From Parabacteroides sp. PF5-9 (lineage in GTDB: Bacteria; Bacteroidota; Bacteroidia; Bacteroidales; Tannerellaceae): a DNA stretch of 64,000 nt. The notes under the pieces were generated by a model. The model searched no databases, was not told the DNA's origin, and saw nothing but the letters and a program-made list of their open reading frames with translations. Below, piece by piece: positions 42,816 through 53,445 of this stretch. The stretch spans positions 240,490 to 304,489 of the forward strand of contig NZ_JARXWG010000001.1 in assembly GCF_029893105.1 (NCBI RefSeq), given 5' to 3'. The position numbers and the translations under genes were made by a program. Positions within the stretch are counted from its first letter, which is position 1. Every line of letters begins with the position of its first letter.

Positions 42816-44243
42816 TTATTCGATAAGATCATTGATCAATTCACCATTTCGTTTTTCGCTAAGGGATTTGTAGACCACCTCGTAGTGCTGGGTAGTCGAT
42901 GGGTAAACAGTCGGTTCACTTCGCATCGAAATGCCGGTCATCTGCCGGATCGCTTCATTCAGAAGCGCCTCGCGTGTATCACCAAGTTCGTACATCGGGT
43001 TCGATTTTGCTTCCACCAACTCATCCATTTGTGTATCCGGCGTGAATCCATCACCATAATCATAGAAGCTATCCCGGTTGGTGATCCAGAATGTAATCGG
43101 ATGCATAAGCCATCCATAATTTTCATTCTCCCCATAGGTGTTGGAGCCTACATTTTTTCCAATGGTTTGTTCCCCGATCACTTTAATCTTTGTTCTGTTA
43201 TGTGGGTTCTTTCCTCCATCCATATACGGGTAAAGCGTATTGATAATGGCTTCCGATGCCGATGCCGTATACTCACCGGTAATCACATACAATCGACTTA
43301 AATTCAGATTCATATCTGCCACCTCTTTCTCTTTAAGGAAAAAGTATTCAGATTTTCTCTTATTCTTATCGATCATATAGCAGAATGTTCTGCCTAAGGC
43401 GTCTGTTGGAGCCAACAGTGAACTTAACAGTTGTGCGCACGAAACCAGTCCGCCACCGTTATACCGAAGGTCAAGGACAAATTCATTGACGCCTTTCTGT
43501 TTGAATCGTTTGAAAATATCCTTCATCTGGTTGTTGTAGGTCACATCTTTATATCCCCCCGGTCCGGACATAAAGCGGGTATAATGAAGGTAACCGATCG
43601 TTCTTTTTCCGATCGAATAGATCGAATCTTTTAATATGGGGTTATTTTCAACGATCCGTGCAGCTGAAATTGTTACAGAGCCATTGTCGACAAACCCGTG
43701 AACGTCCGAATCGAATTTCATTAAATCGAATTTAGCAGCACTTCCTGTTCGCAATAGATCAAAATTTGTAATCGGGTTATTCTCTACCGCAGTAATTAAA
43801 TCGCCTCTCTTCAGACCAGCCTCTGCTGCCGGCGAGTTGGGCAAGACATACAGAATGATTGCATAATAGCCAATCGTTTCCTGATTATCATTGATCACCC
43901 GGTATGCCCCGAAGTCGAAGCCATAGGTCGGATTATTTTCATCGATTGCTCTTGTCGTTTCCTTTTCTTCGATATAGGAGAAATATTGATGTGTTCCATT
44001 GATTTCAATACCATCATTTCGTGACAGTAAGGAGGCAAAAAACTTATCGGGGTTTTGGCTGAAGTCTAACGATGATTTATCCGGAATACTCCAAAGGTAA
44101 TTTTTATCCATTGTTTTATGGATCCAAGTATTTACATCATCTTCTTCTCCACCGGGAGGGATCGGTTTTTCGTCTTTGCTGCAGGAAGCAAAAAACAAAA
44201 AGAACGAAGTGATAATAAATAGAGTTTTGAATAAATAAGTCAT
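42816..44243 (-). CDS. S41 family (C-terminal processing) peptidase, lipoprotein
   Basis: A 475-residue predicted lipoprotein with signal peptide ending FFASC and a spacer SKDEKPIPPGGEEDD that could direct surface export. A PDZ domain (about 115-185, SPAAEAGLKRGDLITAVENN) precedes the tail-specific protease core: FVLDLRYNGGGLVSCAQLL, then the catalytic serine in VITGEYTASASEAIINTL and the lysine in IGEQTIGKNVGS. It cleaves periplasmic or surface proteins; the target is unknown. It lies 10 bases after the Na/Pi cotransporter gene. Confidence 0.88.
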   Translation of the reverse strand: MTYLFKTLFIITSFFLFFASCSKDEKPIPPGGEEDDVNTWIHKTMDKNYLWSIPDKSSLDFSQNPDKFFASLLSRNDGIEINGTHQYFSYIEEKETTRAIDENNPTYGFDFGAYRVINDNQETIGYYAIILYVLPNSPAAEAGLKRGDLITAVENNPITNFDLLRTGSAAKFDLMKFDSDVHGFVDNGSVTISAARIVENNPILKDSIYSIGKRTIGYLHYTRFMSGPGGYKDVTYNNQMKDIFKRFKQKGVNEFVLDLRYNGGGLVSCAQLLSSLLAPTDALGRTFCYMIDKNKRKSEYFFLKEKEVADMNLNLSRLYVITGEYTASASEAIINTLYPYMDGGKNPHNRTKIKVIGEQTIGKNVGSNTYGENENYGWLMHPITFWITNRDSFYDYGDGFTPDTQMDELVEAKSNPMYELGDTREALLNEAIRQMTGISMRSEPTVYPSTTQHYEVVYKSLSEKRNGELINDLIE

Positions 44244-44253
44244 AGTTTGTCAA

Positions 44254-46059
44254 TTAAATTTTCTTTTCGATAACGGCTTGTACGACATTTAAAATATAAT
44301 CGCCCAGTTTTTCACATTCGGCCACTAAATCCATATAATAGACGCCTGTCTGATATTCATATTTTTTAGAGCCTACATCTTCCAAATTGTTCGTTTTCAG
44401 TTGGTTTCGGTAGTTGTTTATGTCGTTTTCCAGGTTGTAAGAAATATTAATGTCTTCAGGGACAACTTCTGTTTTTTCCAAGATAATATTCATCCGAGCC
44501 AATGCCTCAGCGACTAAGTCGATCAGTTTATCCATATGTTTATCCTGTACTTCTGTAAATTTCGATTTGCCGTCATTCCGGCGTTTGATTCCTCGAGCCA
44601 GGTTGTAACAGGAGTCGGCAACACTTTCAATTTCTGTGACGGCACGGAGCATAATACGGATCTCTTCTTTACTTTCCGAACTTAACCGCCCTTCGGAGAC
44701 ATAGGTCAGGTAATTGGCAATTTCCACCTCCATCCGGTCGCTGATACTCTCATATTTCTCGATTCTACCGTATAAAGTGAGGAATTTCTCATCATCATCT
44801 TCATGCAATAACTCTTTCACCATACCTAACATCCGGTAACAGCGTTGGCCATAAACAGCAATCTCTTTTTTAGCCTGCATTAAAGATAACTCAGAAGTAG
44901 ATAACATTCCGGAAGTGATAAATCTCAATTGGAACTCTTCTTCGTCTTTTTCGTTTTTCGATTTGATGATCGCCGAACAAACATACACATAGAGTTTGAC
45001 AAACCAAATCATGATGCAGACATTGGCGATATTGAATATGGTATGGAATAAAGATAATCCGTAAGAGACCGATACCTGTAACGACATCAGCTGCTTTTGC
45101 AGTTCGATTAACCGTGGATCGGTCATTGTCGCTCCTGAAGTGATCAATGAGATTGTTTCCCGATCTAATCCGCTCAGAAAATGAGTCATAGCCTGAGGAT
45201 CACCCGGCCCGAAGTTGGTCACAATCCAGGAGATCATTTGGGTAAACGGATAAAAAGTTGCAAGTATCCAACAAACACCGAAAAGGTTAAACATCAGATG
45301 AGCTAATGCTGCACGTTTGGCCGAAATATTGGCCGATAAAGCAGCAATATTTGCGGTAATGGTCGTTCCAATGTTTTCGCCCATCACCATTGCTGCTGCC
45401 ATTTCGAACGGGATCCACCCTTTGGTACACATAATCAAAGTGATCGCTATCGTGGCACTTGAGGATTGAACAATAATCGTCAGAACCGTTCCTAATCCCA
45501 GAAACAAAAAGATAGAAGCATACCCCATGGAGGTGTAGTTCTGTAAAAAAGCCAATACTTCCGGATTACTCTGCAGGTCAGGGACAGACGCTTTTAAAAA
45601 GTCTAAGCCCATAAACAAAAAAGCGAAACCCATCAGGAACTCCCCCCATGACTTTCGCTTACTTTTCCCTGAGAAGATTAAAGGAATGGATAACCCGATT
45701 AACGGTAAAGCAAAAACGCTTATGTTGACTTTGAATCCGAAAAGGGAGATAATCCAAGCCGTGACTGTCGTTCCGACATTGGCTCCCATAATTACACTAA
45801 TGGACTGGGTTAATGTAAGCAAACCGGCATTGACGAAACTAACGACCATCACAGTAGTTGCACTGGATGACTGGATAAGAGCCGTAATCAGAATACCTGT
45901 TAATACGCCGGTAAACCGATTGGTCGTCATCGCAGACAAGATCGACCGCATTTTGTCTCCGGCCACTTTCTGTAGCCCTTCACTCATTATTTTCATTCCA
46001 TAAAGAAACAGACCTAGTGAGCCGACAAGGGTAAGAAAATCAAAAAACGTGTAGTCCAT
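44254..46059 (-). CDS. Na/Pi cotransporter family protein with PhoU-like tail
   Basis: A 601-residue membrane protein. The two Na_Pi_cotrans repeats carry the QSSSAT signature twice (ALIQSSSATTVMVVSFVNAG and IVQSSSATIAITLIMCTKG). The C-terminal ~200 residues are soluble helices of PhoU type (LRAVTEIESVADSCYNLARG, CEKLGDYILNVVQA). It imports phosphate with sodium or, in some relatives, serves export. First gene of a three-gene operon. Confidence 0.9.
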   Translation of the reverse strand: MDYTFFDFLTLVGSLGLFLYGMKIMSEGLQKVAGDKMRSILSAMTTNRFTGVLTGILITALIQSSSATTVMVVSFVNAGLLTLTQSISVIMGANVGTTVTAWIISLFGFKVNISVFALPLIGLSIPLIFSGKSKRKSWGEFLMGFAFLFMGLDFLKASVPDLQSNPEVLAFLQNYTSMGYASIFLFLGLGTVLTIIVQSSSATIAITLIMCTKGWIPFEMAAAMVMGENIGTTITANIAALSANISAKRAALAHLMFNLFGVCWILATFYPFTQMISWIVTNFGPGDPQAMTHFLSGLDRETISLITSGATMTDPRLIELQKQLMSLQVSVSYGLSLFHTIFNIANVCIMIWFVKLYVYVCSAIIKSKNEKDEEEFQLRFITSGMLSTSELSLMQAKKEIAVYGQRCYRMLGMVKELLHEDDDEKFLTLYGRIEKYESISDRMEVEIANYLTYVSEGRLSSESKEEIRIMLRAVTEIESVADSCYNLARGIKRRNDGKSKFTEVQDKHMDKLIDLVAEALARMNIILEKTEVVPEDINISYNLENDINNYRNQLKTNNLEDVGSKKYEYQTGVYYMDLVAECEKLGDYILNVVQAVIEKKI

Positions 46060-46141
46060 TAAAATAAGTTATAGACGGATATATATCCAATTATTATTCT
46101 TTACTTTAGGCAGCGAAATTACGAAATTAAGTTTATATAAT

Positions 46142-47809
46142 ATGTCTGAATCCATTACAATTTTCTGTAAAAACAATCACACGTATACCGAAGTTCCTAT
46201 CGGATCTTCTTTGTTGGAAATTTATGAAGCAGTAGGCGCACCGTTAGCCTTCAAGCCGATGAATGCGCAGGTCAATAACAGAACGGAAGCATTAGCCTAC
46301 AGATGTTGGATGTCTAAAGATGTTGAATTCTTCGACTATACCAGGCAATCCGGCTTGCGAACCTATGTCCGCTCGCTGTGTCATATTTTCTCTAAGGCAG
46401 TACATGATATCTTGCCCACGGCTACGCTTAATCTGGAACATCCCATCTCTAAAGGGTATTATTGTGTGATCCACAATGGAAAATGCATGACGCAAGAAAC
46501 GATTGATAAGATCCGGCAGCGCATGCAGGAAATTATTGATGCCGATTTACCTTTTGAACACCGATATATACGGACTCCGGATGCTGCAGAGATGTTTCGT
46601 CAGCAGAAAATGCCGGACAAAGCCCGGTTGGTAGAGACGGCAGGTTTGCCTTATACCCCTTATTATGAATTGGAAGGGTATGCCAACTTCTTTTATGGGT
46701 GTTTAACACCATCGACCGGTTACATTCATCTGTTTGACTTGGTTCCTTATTTTGACGGGATACTGTTGCGTGTTCCCCAAAAGACAAATCCGACTGAACT
46801 GGAACCGGTTATCCGGCAAGATAAGATGTTTGCCGCCTACAAAGAGCATCTGACTTTGCAACGCACGGTGGAGATGGATAATGTCGGGGATCTTAATCTG
46901 GCAATAGCCAAAGGTGCGAGTCGGGAAGTGATTATGGTTTCCGAGGCTGTGCAAGAAAAGCAGATTGCCCGCATAGCGCATGAAATAGCAGAGGGCTATG
47001 CGGAAGGGGTTCGAATAGTGTTAATCTCTGGTCCCTCTTCTTCAGGAAAGACGACGTTTACGAAACGGTTGGGTATTCAATTAATTACCAATTTGATTCA
47101 TCCGGTCAGTATTTCGCTGGACGACTATTTTCTGAATCGGGTCGATACCCCGAAAGACGAATATGGCGAATATGATTTTGAATCTCTGTATGCATTAGAT
47201 CTTCCATATTTCAATAGTGATTTGCAGAAACTGCTTCGTGGAGAAGAGATTGATCTGCCGACATTCAATTTTGAAACAGGAACCCGTATCTATAAAGGTC
47301 AAAAGCTTCGTCTGCGTGAAAACTCTGTATTGACGATTGAGGGTATTCATGCGTTAAATCCAGAATTAACCGCTTTCATCGACGAAAAATATAAATATCG
47401 TGTGTATGTTTCGGCATTGACTTCGATCTCTCTGGATAATCATAACTGGATACCGACAACCGACAATCGTTTGTTGAGACGAATTATCCGAGATTATCGT
47501 TTCAGAGGGTATTCTGCCAAAGATACCATCTCCCGTTGGCCAAGTGTCCGACGCGGAGAAGATAAATGGATTTTCCCTTATCAGGAGAATGCCGATGCGA
47601 TGTTTAACAGCGCCATGCTTTATGAACTAGGTGCTCTGCGCAAATTTGCGGAGCCCATCCTGCTGGAAGTGCGCGAGAGTGATTGTGAAAATGCAGAAGC
47701 ACACCGTCTGTTACGTTTTCTGCGTTACTTCAACTATATCCCGGAAGAGGATCTGCCGGGAACGTCCCTGTTGCGTGAGTTCCTGGGAGGTGGTAGCTTT
47801 AAGTATTAA
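46142..47809 (+). CDS. Nucleoside (uridine-like) kinase with TGS-type N-terminus
   Basis: A 555-residue protein. The N-terminal ~70 residues resemble a TGS domain (KNNHTYTEVPIGSSLLEIYE), followed by a threonyl-tRNA synthetase SAD-like segment (LNLEHPISKGYYCVIHN). The C-terminal half is a phosphoribulokinase/uridine kinase domain with P-loop SGPSSSGKTTF, SLDDYFLNRVDTPKDEYGEYDFES and IEGIHALNP. This architecture is typical of Bacteroidetes; the usual annotation is nucleoside kinase, and the preferred nucleoside is not certain. A DMT transporter gene follows after 6 bases. Confidence 0.88.
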   Translation: MSESITIFCKNNHTYTEVPIGSSLLEIYEAVGAPLAFKPMNAQVNNRTEALAYRCWMSKDVEFFDYTRQSGLRTYVRSLCHIFSKAVHDILPTATLNLEHPISKGYYCVIHNGKCMTQETIDKIRQRMQEIIDADLPFEHRYIRTPDAAEMFRQQKMPDKARLVETAGLPYTPYYELEGYANFFYGCLTPSTGYIHLFDLVPYFDGILLRVPQKTNPTELEPVIRQDKMFAAYKEHLTLQRTVEMDNVGDLNLAIAKGASREVIMVSEAVQEKQIARIAHEIAEGYAEGVRIVLISGPSSSGKTTFTKRLGIQLITNLIHPVSISLDDYFLNRVDTPKDEYGEYDFESLYALDLPYFNSDLQKLLRGEEIDLPTFNFETGTRIYKGQKLRLRENSVLTIEGIHALNPELTAFIDEKYKYRVYVSALTSISLDNHNWIPTTDNRLLRRIIRDYRFRGYSAKDTISRWPSVRRGEDKWIFPYQENADAMFNSAMLYELGALRKFAEPILLEVRESDCENAEAHRLLRFLRYFNYIPEEDLPGTSLLREFLGGGSFKY

Positions 47810-47815
47810 ACGTTC

Positions 47816-48688
47816 ATGCGAGATACATTTATCAAATTACATCTCTCTATCCTGCTAGCAGGATTTACGGGATTGTTTGGTAAATGGGTCTCCTTAAGCG
47901 AAGGTTTGTTGGTCTGTTACCGGATGCTGTTTGCTGCGATCATCCTTTTTCTGATATTATGGATGGGCAAGAAACTGCAGCGATTGTCCATTCGGGAAAT
48001 GTTGAAAATTGGTGGTACAGGCTTTCTTCTTGGATTACACTGGGTATTCTTTTACGGCAGTATCAAAGCGTCTAATGTCTCTGTCGGTGTCGTCTGTTTT
48101 TCGTTGGTAGGCTTTTTTACAGCGATTCTTGAGCCGTTAATCAATCGGCGTCGAATTTCTATGCGCCAATTAGGCTATAGCCTTTTTGCAGTATTGGGTA
48201 TTCTCCTTATTTTTCAATTTGATATCCGCTACCGTACAGGCATCTTATTAGGTGTGGTTTCCACAGCGCTTGCCGCCCTGTTTACAATAGTCAACAAACG
48301 CGTTGGGAAGCAGTACACCTCTTCCACGATGTTGCTGTATGAAATGAGTGGAGGATTTTTAGGATTGGTATGTCTTCTTCCTGTTTATTTTTATTTTTTT
48401 TCGGTGGAATCGATATTTCCTTCCGTAACAGATCTGTTTTATTTATTGGCATTAGCCCTCTTTTGTACGGTCTTTCTCTATCTGTTGCAGATACAAGCAC
48501 TAAAGTCGATATCCGCATTTACCGTCAATCTCAGTTATAATCTCGAACCTGTTTACAGTATTCTTCTCGCCATGATTTTCTTTGGTGAGGCCAAAGAATT
48601 AAGCGGCATGTTTTATCTCGGATTGGGGTTGATTGTCTGTTCTGTATTGTTGCAGACGGTAGATGTGTTTCGACGGCGAAACATATAA
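47816..48688 (+). CDS. EamA/DMT family transporter
   Basis: A 290-residue inner-membrane protein with ten hydrophobic segments in two EamA repeats (residues about 8-135 and 145-285). GLHWVFFYGSIKASNVSVG and NLEPVYSILLAMIFFGEAKEL are the typical segment ends. Substrate unknown (metabolite or drug export). It is six bases after the nucleoside kinase and likely cotranscribed. Confidence 0.88.
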   Translation: MRDTFIKLHLSILLAGFTGLFGKWVSLSEGLLVCYRMLFAAIILFLILWMGKKLQRLSIREMLKIGGTGFLLGLHWVFFYGSIKASNVSVGVVCFSLVGFFTAILEPLINRRRISMRQLGYSLFAVLGILLIFQFDIRYRTGILLGVVSTALAALFTIVNKRVGKQYTSSTMLLYEMSGGFLGLVCLLPVYFYFFSVESIFPSVTDLFYLLALALFCTVFLYLLQIQALKSISAFTVNLSYNLEPVYSILLAMIFFGEAKELSGMFYLGLGLIVCSVLLQTVDVFRRRNI

Positions 48689-48749
48689 TCGGGATATATA
48701 TGATATTGTCATTTTTCTAGCGTCTCTTTTTGAGTCCCTGCAATAAAAT

Positions 48750-49091
48750 TATGTGAACTTGGTATAAAGATTTATCTTCAGATTGTGTAATGTTTGAAGA
48801 TTTTCCGAAGGCCAAATCCCACAGGGATTTAATGTGCATAACCCCGGGTGAAGAGGAGCGTAGCAGATCGACCCGGGGTATATAATGAGTGTAACAAACG
48901 AACGCCGAAGGTGTTCAATCATCTGCGGTTCAACACCTATCAGCGTTGATTGGAGAGTAGTATCTATTCCCCGGGTCGATCTGCTACGCTCCTCTTCACC
49001 CGGGGTTATGCACATTTAACGCCTGTGGCGTTCGCCTTCACTATCTTCACATTTTCTTCGGATTGAATACTTTTTTCTTATAACTTACGCT
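48750..49091 (+). mobile_element. MITE-like element, copy C
   Basis: Third copy, same orientation as copy B. The left end is more diverged (TATGTGAACTTGGTATAAAG) and the right end reads TATAACTTACGCT. It is flanked by AAAAT on both sides (48745-48749 and 49092-49096), a likely 5-base target duplication. The inverted arms (48840-48878 and 48969-49007) pair perfectly, including one position changed on both sides relative to copy B (CGGATC/GATCCG to CAGATC/GATCTG). Confidence 0.83.
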
Positions 49092-49143
49092 AAAATTAAA
49101 ATCATACCGGGTGTCGGATGTGTTATTTTGTAATTTAAACAGG

Positions 49144-49597
49144 CTAATTTGTGTCAAAAATTGCGAAAAATACATTTTTGGCTAACAGGTTCTTTGGTTA
49201 TTTTGGGGCAAAGAGGTGGTTTATTTTAACGTTTCAGTCAAAAACTGCCTGGTTTTCGAGTTTTTTATCCAGTTCTTTCTTCCAATTTATGCAGGTGATT
49301 TTTTAAATCATGCAGATAACTCCGGAAGAACATCTAAATACTTTGGACAAACCATCAGCATCATTTTTTGAAGGGTTAAAAATAGGCAAAAAAACGGCTC
49401 GAAATCAACGGATTTTTCTCCAGAATGCCTGTTTTTTAGATCGTAGAAATTAGATATTACAATATGCTAATCAACGATTTATACAAAAATAAACCCCAAA
49501 TACGAGCGATCTTTTCCCACAACCCTATGATGTCCTCTAAATAGACGATTCTCAGAGGGGGTAAATTGACAGATTGTTAAAACTGACAGATTGTAAC
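49144..49597. repeat. Diverged ~455-base non-coding repeat, copy 2
   Basis: Homolog of 18164-18618 with the same order of conserved blocks and nearly the same length. Blocks include TTTATGCAGGTGATTTTT, AAATCATGCAGATAAC, AACATCTAAATACTT, AAAAAACGGCTCGAAA and the end GACAGATTGTAAC, which is doubled here. The 30-base palindrome of copy 1 is lost. It lies between a MITE-like copy and the purL promoter. It contains no ORF of note. Confidence 0.7.
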
Positions 49598-49659
49598 TTT
49601 ATAAGAGTTTTAGAGTCATATTTCTGTTTTTAAAATTCCTGCTATTCTATTAATTATCG

Positions 49660-49667
49660 TATCTTTG
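49660..49667 (+). promoter_or_regulatory. purL -7 box
   Basis: TATCTTTG fits TAnnTTTG, 54 bases before the purL ATG. The -33 region is AT-rich without TTTG. The leader contains a small inverted word, CCATGCCGCATGG (49684-49696). No purine riboswitch pattern was recognised. Confidence 0.55.
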
Positions 49668-49721
49668 CACTCTGAAAAGGCAACCATGCCGCATGGCAAA
49701 ACATACTAACAAATCGAAGAC

Positions 49722-52700
49722 ATGATTTTATTTTTCAAATCTTCTGTAAAAACTGTGCTGGCTGTCGAAACGGCACAGAAGTTCTCACCCGAAGATACGC
49801 AAAAACTCGTTTGGTTATTTAGTGAAGCAACACCCCTTGATGGCGAGAGTCTGGACGGTTGGTTTATCGGTCCGCGACGGGAAATGATTACTCCCTGGAG
49901 TACGAACGCTGTAGAAATTACCCAAAATATGGGTGTTCGAGGCATTAGCCGGATCGAGGAATATTTTCCGGTGGCTTCCGGGGAAGCCGGCCATGATCCG
50001 ATGTTGCAACGGATATATAACGGATTAAACCAGGAACTCTTTACGATCAGTAAACAGCCTGATCCGATTATTCCGATAGATGATATTGCAACATACAATG
50101 TGCAGGAAGGTTTGGCGTTGAGCGAAGAGGAAGTGGCTTATCTGAATGAGGTGAGTCTGAAATTGAATCGTAAGCTGACGGATAGTGAGGTCTATGGTTT
50201 TGCCCAGGTGAACTCGGAACACTGTCGTCATAAAATATTCGGTGGAACCTTTATTATTGACGGGCAGGAAATGGAAAGCAGCCTGTTTAACCTGATCAAA
50301 AAAACATCGGCTGTCAATCCGAATAAGTTAGTATCAGCCTATAAAGATAATGTGGCTTTTAGTGAAGGACCTACTGTGGAACAGTTTGCTCCGCTATCAG
50401 GCGACAAACCCGATTTTTACGCCGTCAAGGAGATTGATACGGTGATCTCTTTGAAAGCTGAAACACATAATTTCCCGACTACCGTAGAGCCTTTCAATGG
50501 TGCCTCAACCGGTTCGGGAGGTGAAATCCGTGACCGTCTGGCGGGCGGAAAAGCATCTCTGCCGATGGCCGGAACAGCAGTTTATATGACCGCCTATCCG
50601 CGAACGGAAGGTGTACGCGAATGGGAGAAAATCCTTGATCCGCGACAGTGGTTGTATCAAACCCCAGAACAAATTCTGATTAAAGCATCCAATGGAGCCT
50701 CTCAATTCGGGAACCATTTTGGTCAACCGTTGATCTGTGGTTCGTTGCTTACTTTCGAACATACAGAGAATGAGAAAGCGTATGCATATGATAAGGTGAT
50801 TATGCTTGCCGGAGGTGTTGGATATGCCAATAAGCGAGATGCGTTGAAAGGTACGCCCGAACCGGGTGAAAAAGTAGTGGTCATCGGTGGTGATAACTAC
50901 CGGATCGGTATGGGAGGGGGCGCAGTCTCTTCCGTTGATACCGGGCAATATACCAGCGGTATCGAATTGAATGCCGTGCAGCGTGCCAATCCGGAGATGC
51001 AGAAACGTGCGGCTAATGTGATCCGTACCATTGCCGAATCGGATGAAAATCCGGTGGTCTCAATCCATGATCATGGCGCAGGTGGTCACTTGAACTGTCT
51101 GTCCGAACTGATTGAAGCGACAGGGGGACATATCGATATGGACCAATTACCTATTGGCGATTCGACCCTTTCAGCCAAAGAGATTATCGGTAACGAAAGC
51201 CAGGAGCGTATGGGGTTATTGATGAAAGAAAAAGACGTGGCGATGGTAAAACGTATCGCCGAACGTGAACGGGCGCCTATGTATGTGGTTGGTGAAACGA
51301 CCAATGATATGAAATTGGTATTCGAGCAGAAAGACGGGAAAAAACCGATTGATCTGAAACTGGAATATATGTTTGGAAAACCGCCGCGAACTGTCATGGT
51401 CGACCGGACAATAAAAGAGACCTATCAACCGATTGTCTATAAAACGTCTGAGTTGCATCATTATCTTGAACTGGTGTTGCAGCTGGAAGCTGTGGCGTGT
51501 AAGGATTGGTTGACGAATAAGGTCGACCGTTCGGTGACCGGGAAAGTGGCTCGTCAGCAATGCCAGGGTGAACTGCAGTTACCTCTAAGCGACCTGGGTG
51601 CGGTGGCCTTGGATTATCGTGGGAAATATGGTATTGCTACCTCTATCGGACATGCGCCGATGGTGGCTTTGATCGATCCGGCAGCCGGTTCGGTCATTGC
51701 TATAGCCGAAGCATTGACCAATATTGTCTTTGCTCCGTTAACAGATCAGTTGACGGGTGTTTCGTTAAGTGCCAACTGGATGTGGCCTTGCCGGAATGAA
51801 GGTGAGGATGCTCGTTTGTATAAAGCGGTTACTGCTGCTTCTGAATTTGCTTGTGCGCTGGGGATCAATATCCCGACTGGGAAAGATTCTTTATCGATGA
51901 CGCAAAAGTATGGTCAGAAAAAGGTACTTTCGCCGGGTACGGTGATTGTTTCTGCCGGGGCAGAGGTGAGCGATGTGAAAAAGATTGTATCACCAGTGAT
52001 CGTGCAGGATAAACAGACCGCAATCTATCATATCGACTTTTCATTTGATCATTTGAAATTGGGCGGATCGGCTTTTGCTCAGGCCTTGAACAGGTTGGGT
52101 AACGAGGTGCCGACTGTAAAAGATACCGATTATTTCCGTAATGCGTTTAATGCTGTGCAGGAAGCTATTGAAGCCGGATTGATTCTGGCCGGACATGATA
52201 TCTCTGCTGGAGGGCTGATCACGGCATTGTTGGAAATGTGTTTTGCCAATGTGGAAGGTGGGCTGGAAGTGAATCTGGATAAAGTAATAGAAGAAGATCT
52301 GGTTAAAATCTTGTTTGCTGAAAATCCGGGTATCCTTGTACAGGTAAAAGATAAAAAAGCGTTCGAAAAACTAATGACGGATGCAGGTATCGGTTTTGTG
52401 ATTGTAGCCAAGCCGATCGAAGAACGACATATCTTGGTTTCCAAAAATGAGGTTCAATATCATTTTGGGGTTGATTATATGCGGGATGTATGGTACCAAT
52501 CTTCTTATAAATTGGATATTCAACAGAGCGGAAGCGTTTGTGCGGGTAACCGTTTTGAGAATTATAAAATGCAGCCTTTGGAATTTAAGTATCCGAAGAG
52601 TTTTAACGGCAAACTTGCGTCGTTAGGTCTTTCTGCTGATCGCCCGAAATCGACCGGTATCAAAGCCGCTGTGATTCGCGAAAAAGGATCACAATGTGAA

Positions 52701-53408
52701 CGTGAAACAGCCTATGCTTTGTACTTGGCCGGATTTGATGTGAAGGATGTGCATATGACCGACCTGGCGAGTGGACGTGAAACGTTGGAAGATGTCAATT
52801 TCATTGTATTTGTAGGGGGATTCTCTAATTCCGATGTGTTAGGTTCGGCCAAAGGATGGGCCGGCGGATTCTTATATAATGAGAAAGCTAAAAAAGCGAT
52901 AGATAAGTATTATGCTCGGAAAGATACGTTAAGTCTAGGTATCTGTAACGGTTGCCAATTGATGGCCGAACTGGAATTGCTTTATCCCGAACATGAGCAG
53001 AAACATAAGATGCATCATAATGATTCACATAAATTCGAATCTAATTTTGTGACGCTCGAGATACCGAAAAACAACTCGGTTATGTTTGGTTCGTTGAGTG
53101 GTTCCAAACTGGGCGCCTGGGTCGCTCATGGAGAAGGGAAATTTGCTTTCCCTTACGAAGAAAAAGCATATAATATCGTAGCACGGTATAACTATGACGG
53201 TTATCCGGCTAATCCGAACGGATCACCTTGGGCTGTTGCCGGTGTTTGCTCGGCCGATGGACGTCATCTGGCGATAATGCCTCATCCTGAACGTGCAATA
53301 TTCCCTTGGCAGTGTGGGTGTTATCCGGTCGACCGGAAAGACGACGAAGTCACTCCGTGGATGGAAGCTTTTGTGAATGCCCGGAAATGGGTTGAAGCCA
53401 GTAAATAA
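49722..53408 (+). CDS. purL: Phosphoribosylformylglycinamidine synthase (large form)
   Basis: A 1228-residue single-chain FGAM synthase, step four of purine synthesis. It converts FGAR, ATP and glutamine to FGAM. The order is: PurS-like N-terminus, linker, two AIR-synthase-like halves (KAETHNFPTTVEPFNGASTG, DHGAGGHLNCLSELIE, TGKDSLSMTQKYG, GHDISAGGLITALLEM) and a C-terminal class I glutamine amidotransferase with nucleophile cysteine in LGICNGCQLM and PHPERA. The length is normal for the Proteobacteria/Bacteroidetes type. Monocistronic or followed by the GDPD gene. Confidence 0.97.
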   Translation: MILFFKSSVKTVLAVETAQKFSPEDTQKLVWLFSEATPLDGESLDGWFIGPRREMITPWSTNAVEITQNMGVRGISRIEEYFPVASGEAGHDPMLQRIYNGLNQELFTISKQPDPIIPIDDIATYNVQEGLALSEEEVAYLNEVSLKLNRKLTDSEVYGFAQVNSEHCRHKIFGGTFIIDGQEMESSLFNLIKKTSAVNPNKLVSAYKDNVAFSEGPTVEQFAPLSGDKPDFYAVKEIDTVISLKAETHNFPTTVEPFNGASTGSGGEIRDRLAGGKASLPMAGTAVYMTAYPRTEGVREWEKILDPRQWLYQTPEQILIKASNGASQFGNHFGQPLICGSLLTFEHTENEKAYAYDKVIMLAGGVGYANKRDALKGTPEPGEKVVVIGGDNYRIGMGGGAVSSVDTGQYTSGIELNAVQRANPEMQKRAANVIRTIAESDENPVVSIHDHGAGGHLNCLSELIEATGGHIDMDQLPIGDSTLSAKEIIGNESQERMGLLMKEKDVAMVKRIAERERAPMYVVGETTNDMKLVFEQKDGKKPIDLKLEYMFGKPPRTVMVDRTIKETYQPIVYKTSELHHYLELVLQLEAVACKDWLTNKVDRSVTGKVARQQCQGELQLPLSDLGAVALDYRGKYGIATSIGHAPMVALIDPAAGSVIAIAEALTNIVFAPLTDQLTGVSLSANWMWPCRNEGEDARLYKAVTAASEFACALGINIPTGKDSLSMTQKYGQKKVLSPGTVIVSAGAEVSDVKKIVSPVIVQDKQTAIYHIDFSFDHLKLGGSAFAQALNRLGNEVPTVKDTDYFRNAFNAVQEAIEAGLILAGHDISAGGLITALLEMCFANVEGGLEVNLDKVIEEDLVKILFAENPGILVQVKDKKAFEKLMTDAGIGFVIVAKPIEERHILVSKNEVQYHFGVDYMRDVWYQSSYKLDIQQSGSVCAGNRFENYKMQPLEFKYPKSFNGKLASLGLSADRPKSTGIKAAVIREKGSQCERETAYALYLAGFDVKDVHMTDLASGRETLEDVNFIVFVGGFSNSDVLGSAKGWAGGFLYNEKAKKAIDKYYARKDTLSLGICNGCQLMAELELLYPEHEQKHKMHHNDSHKFESNFVTLEIPKNNSVMFGSLSGSKLGAWVAHGEGKFAFPYEEKAYNIVARYNYDGYPANPNGSPWAVAGVCSADGRHLAIMPHPERAIFPWQCGCYPVDRKDDEVTPWMEAFVNARKWVEASK

Positions 53409-53445
53409 GTAAAAAATGTAATTTGTAATTAAGAATAGAAGTCGT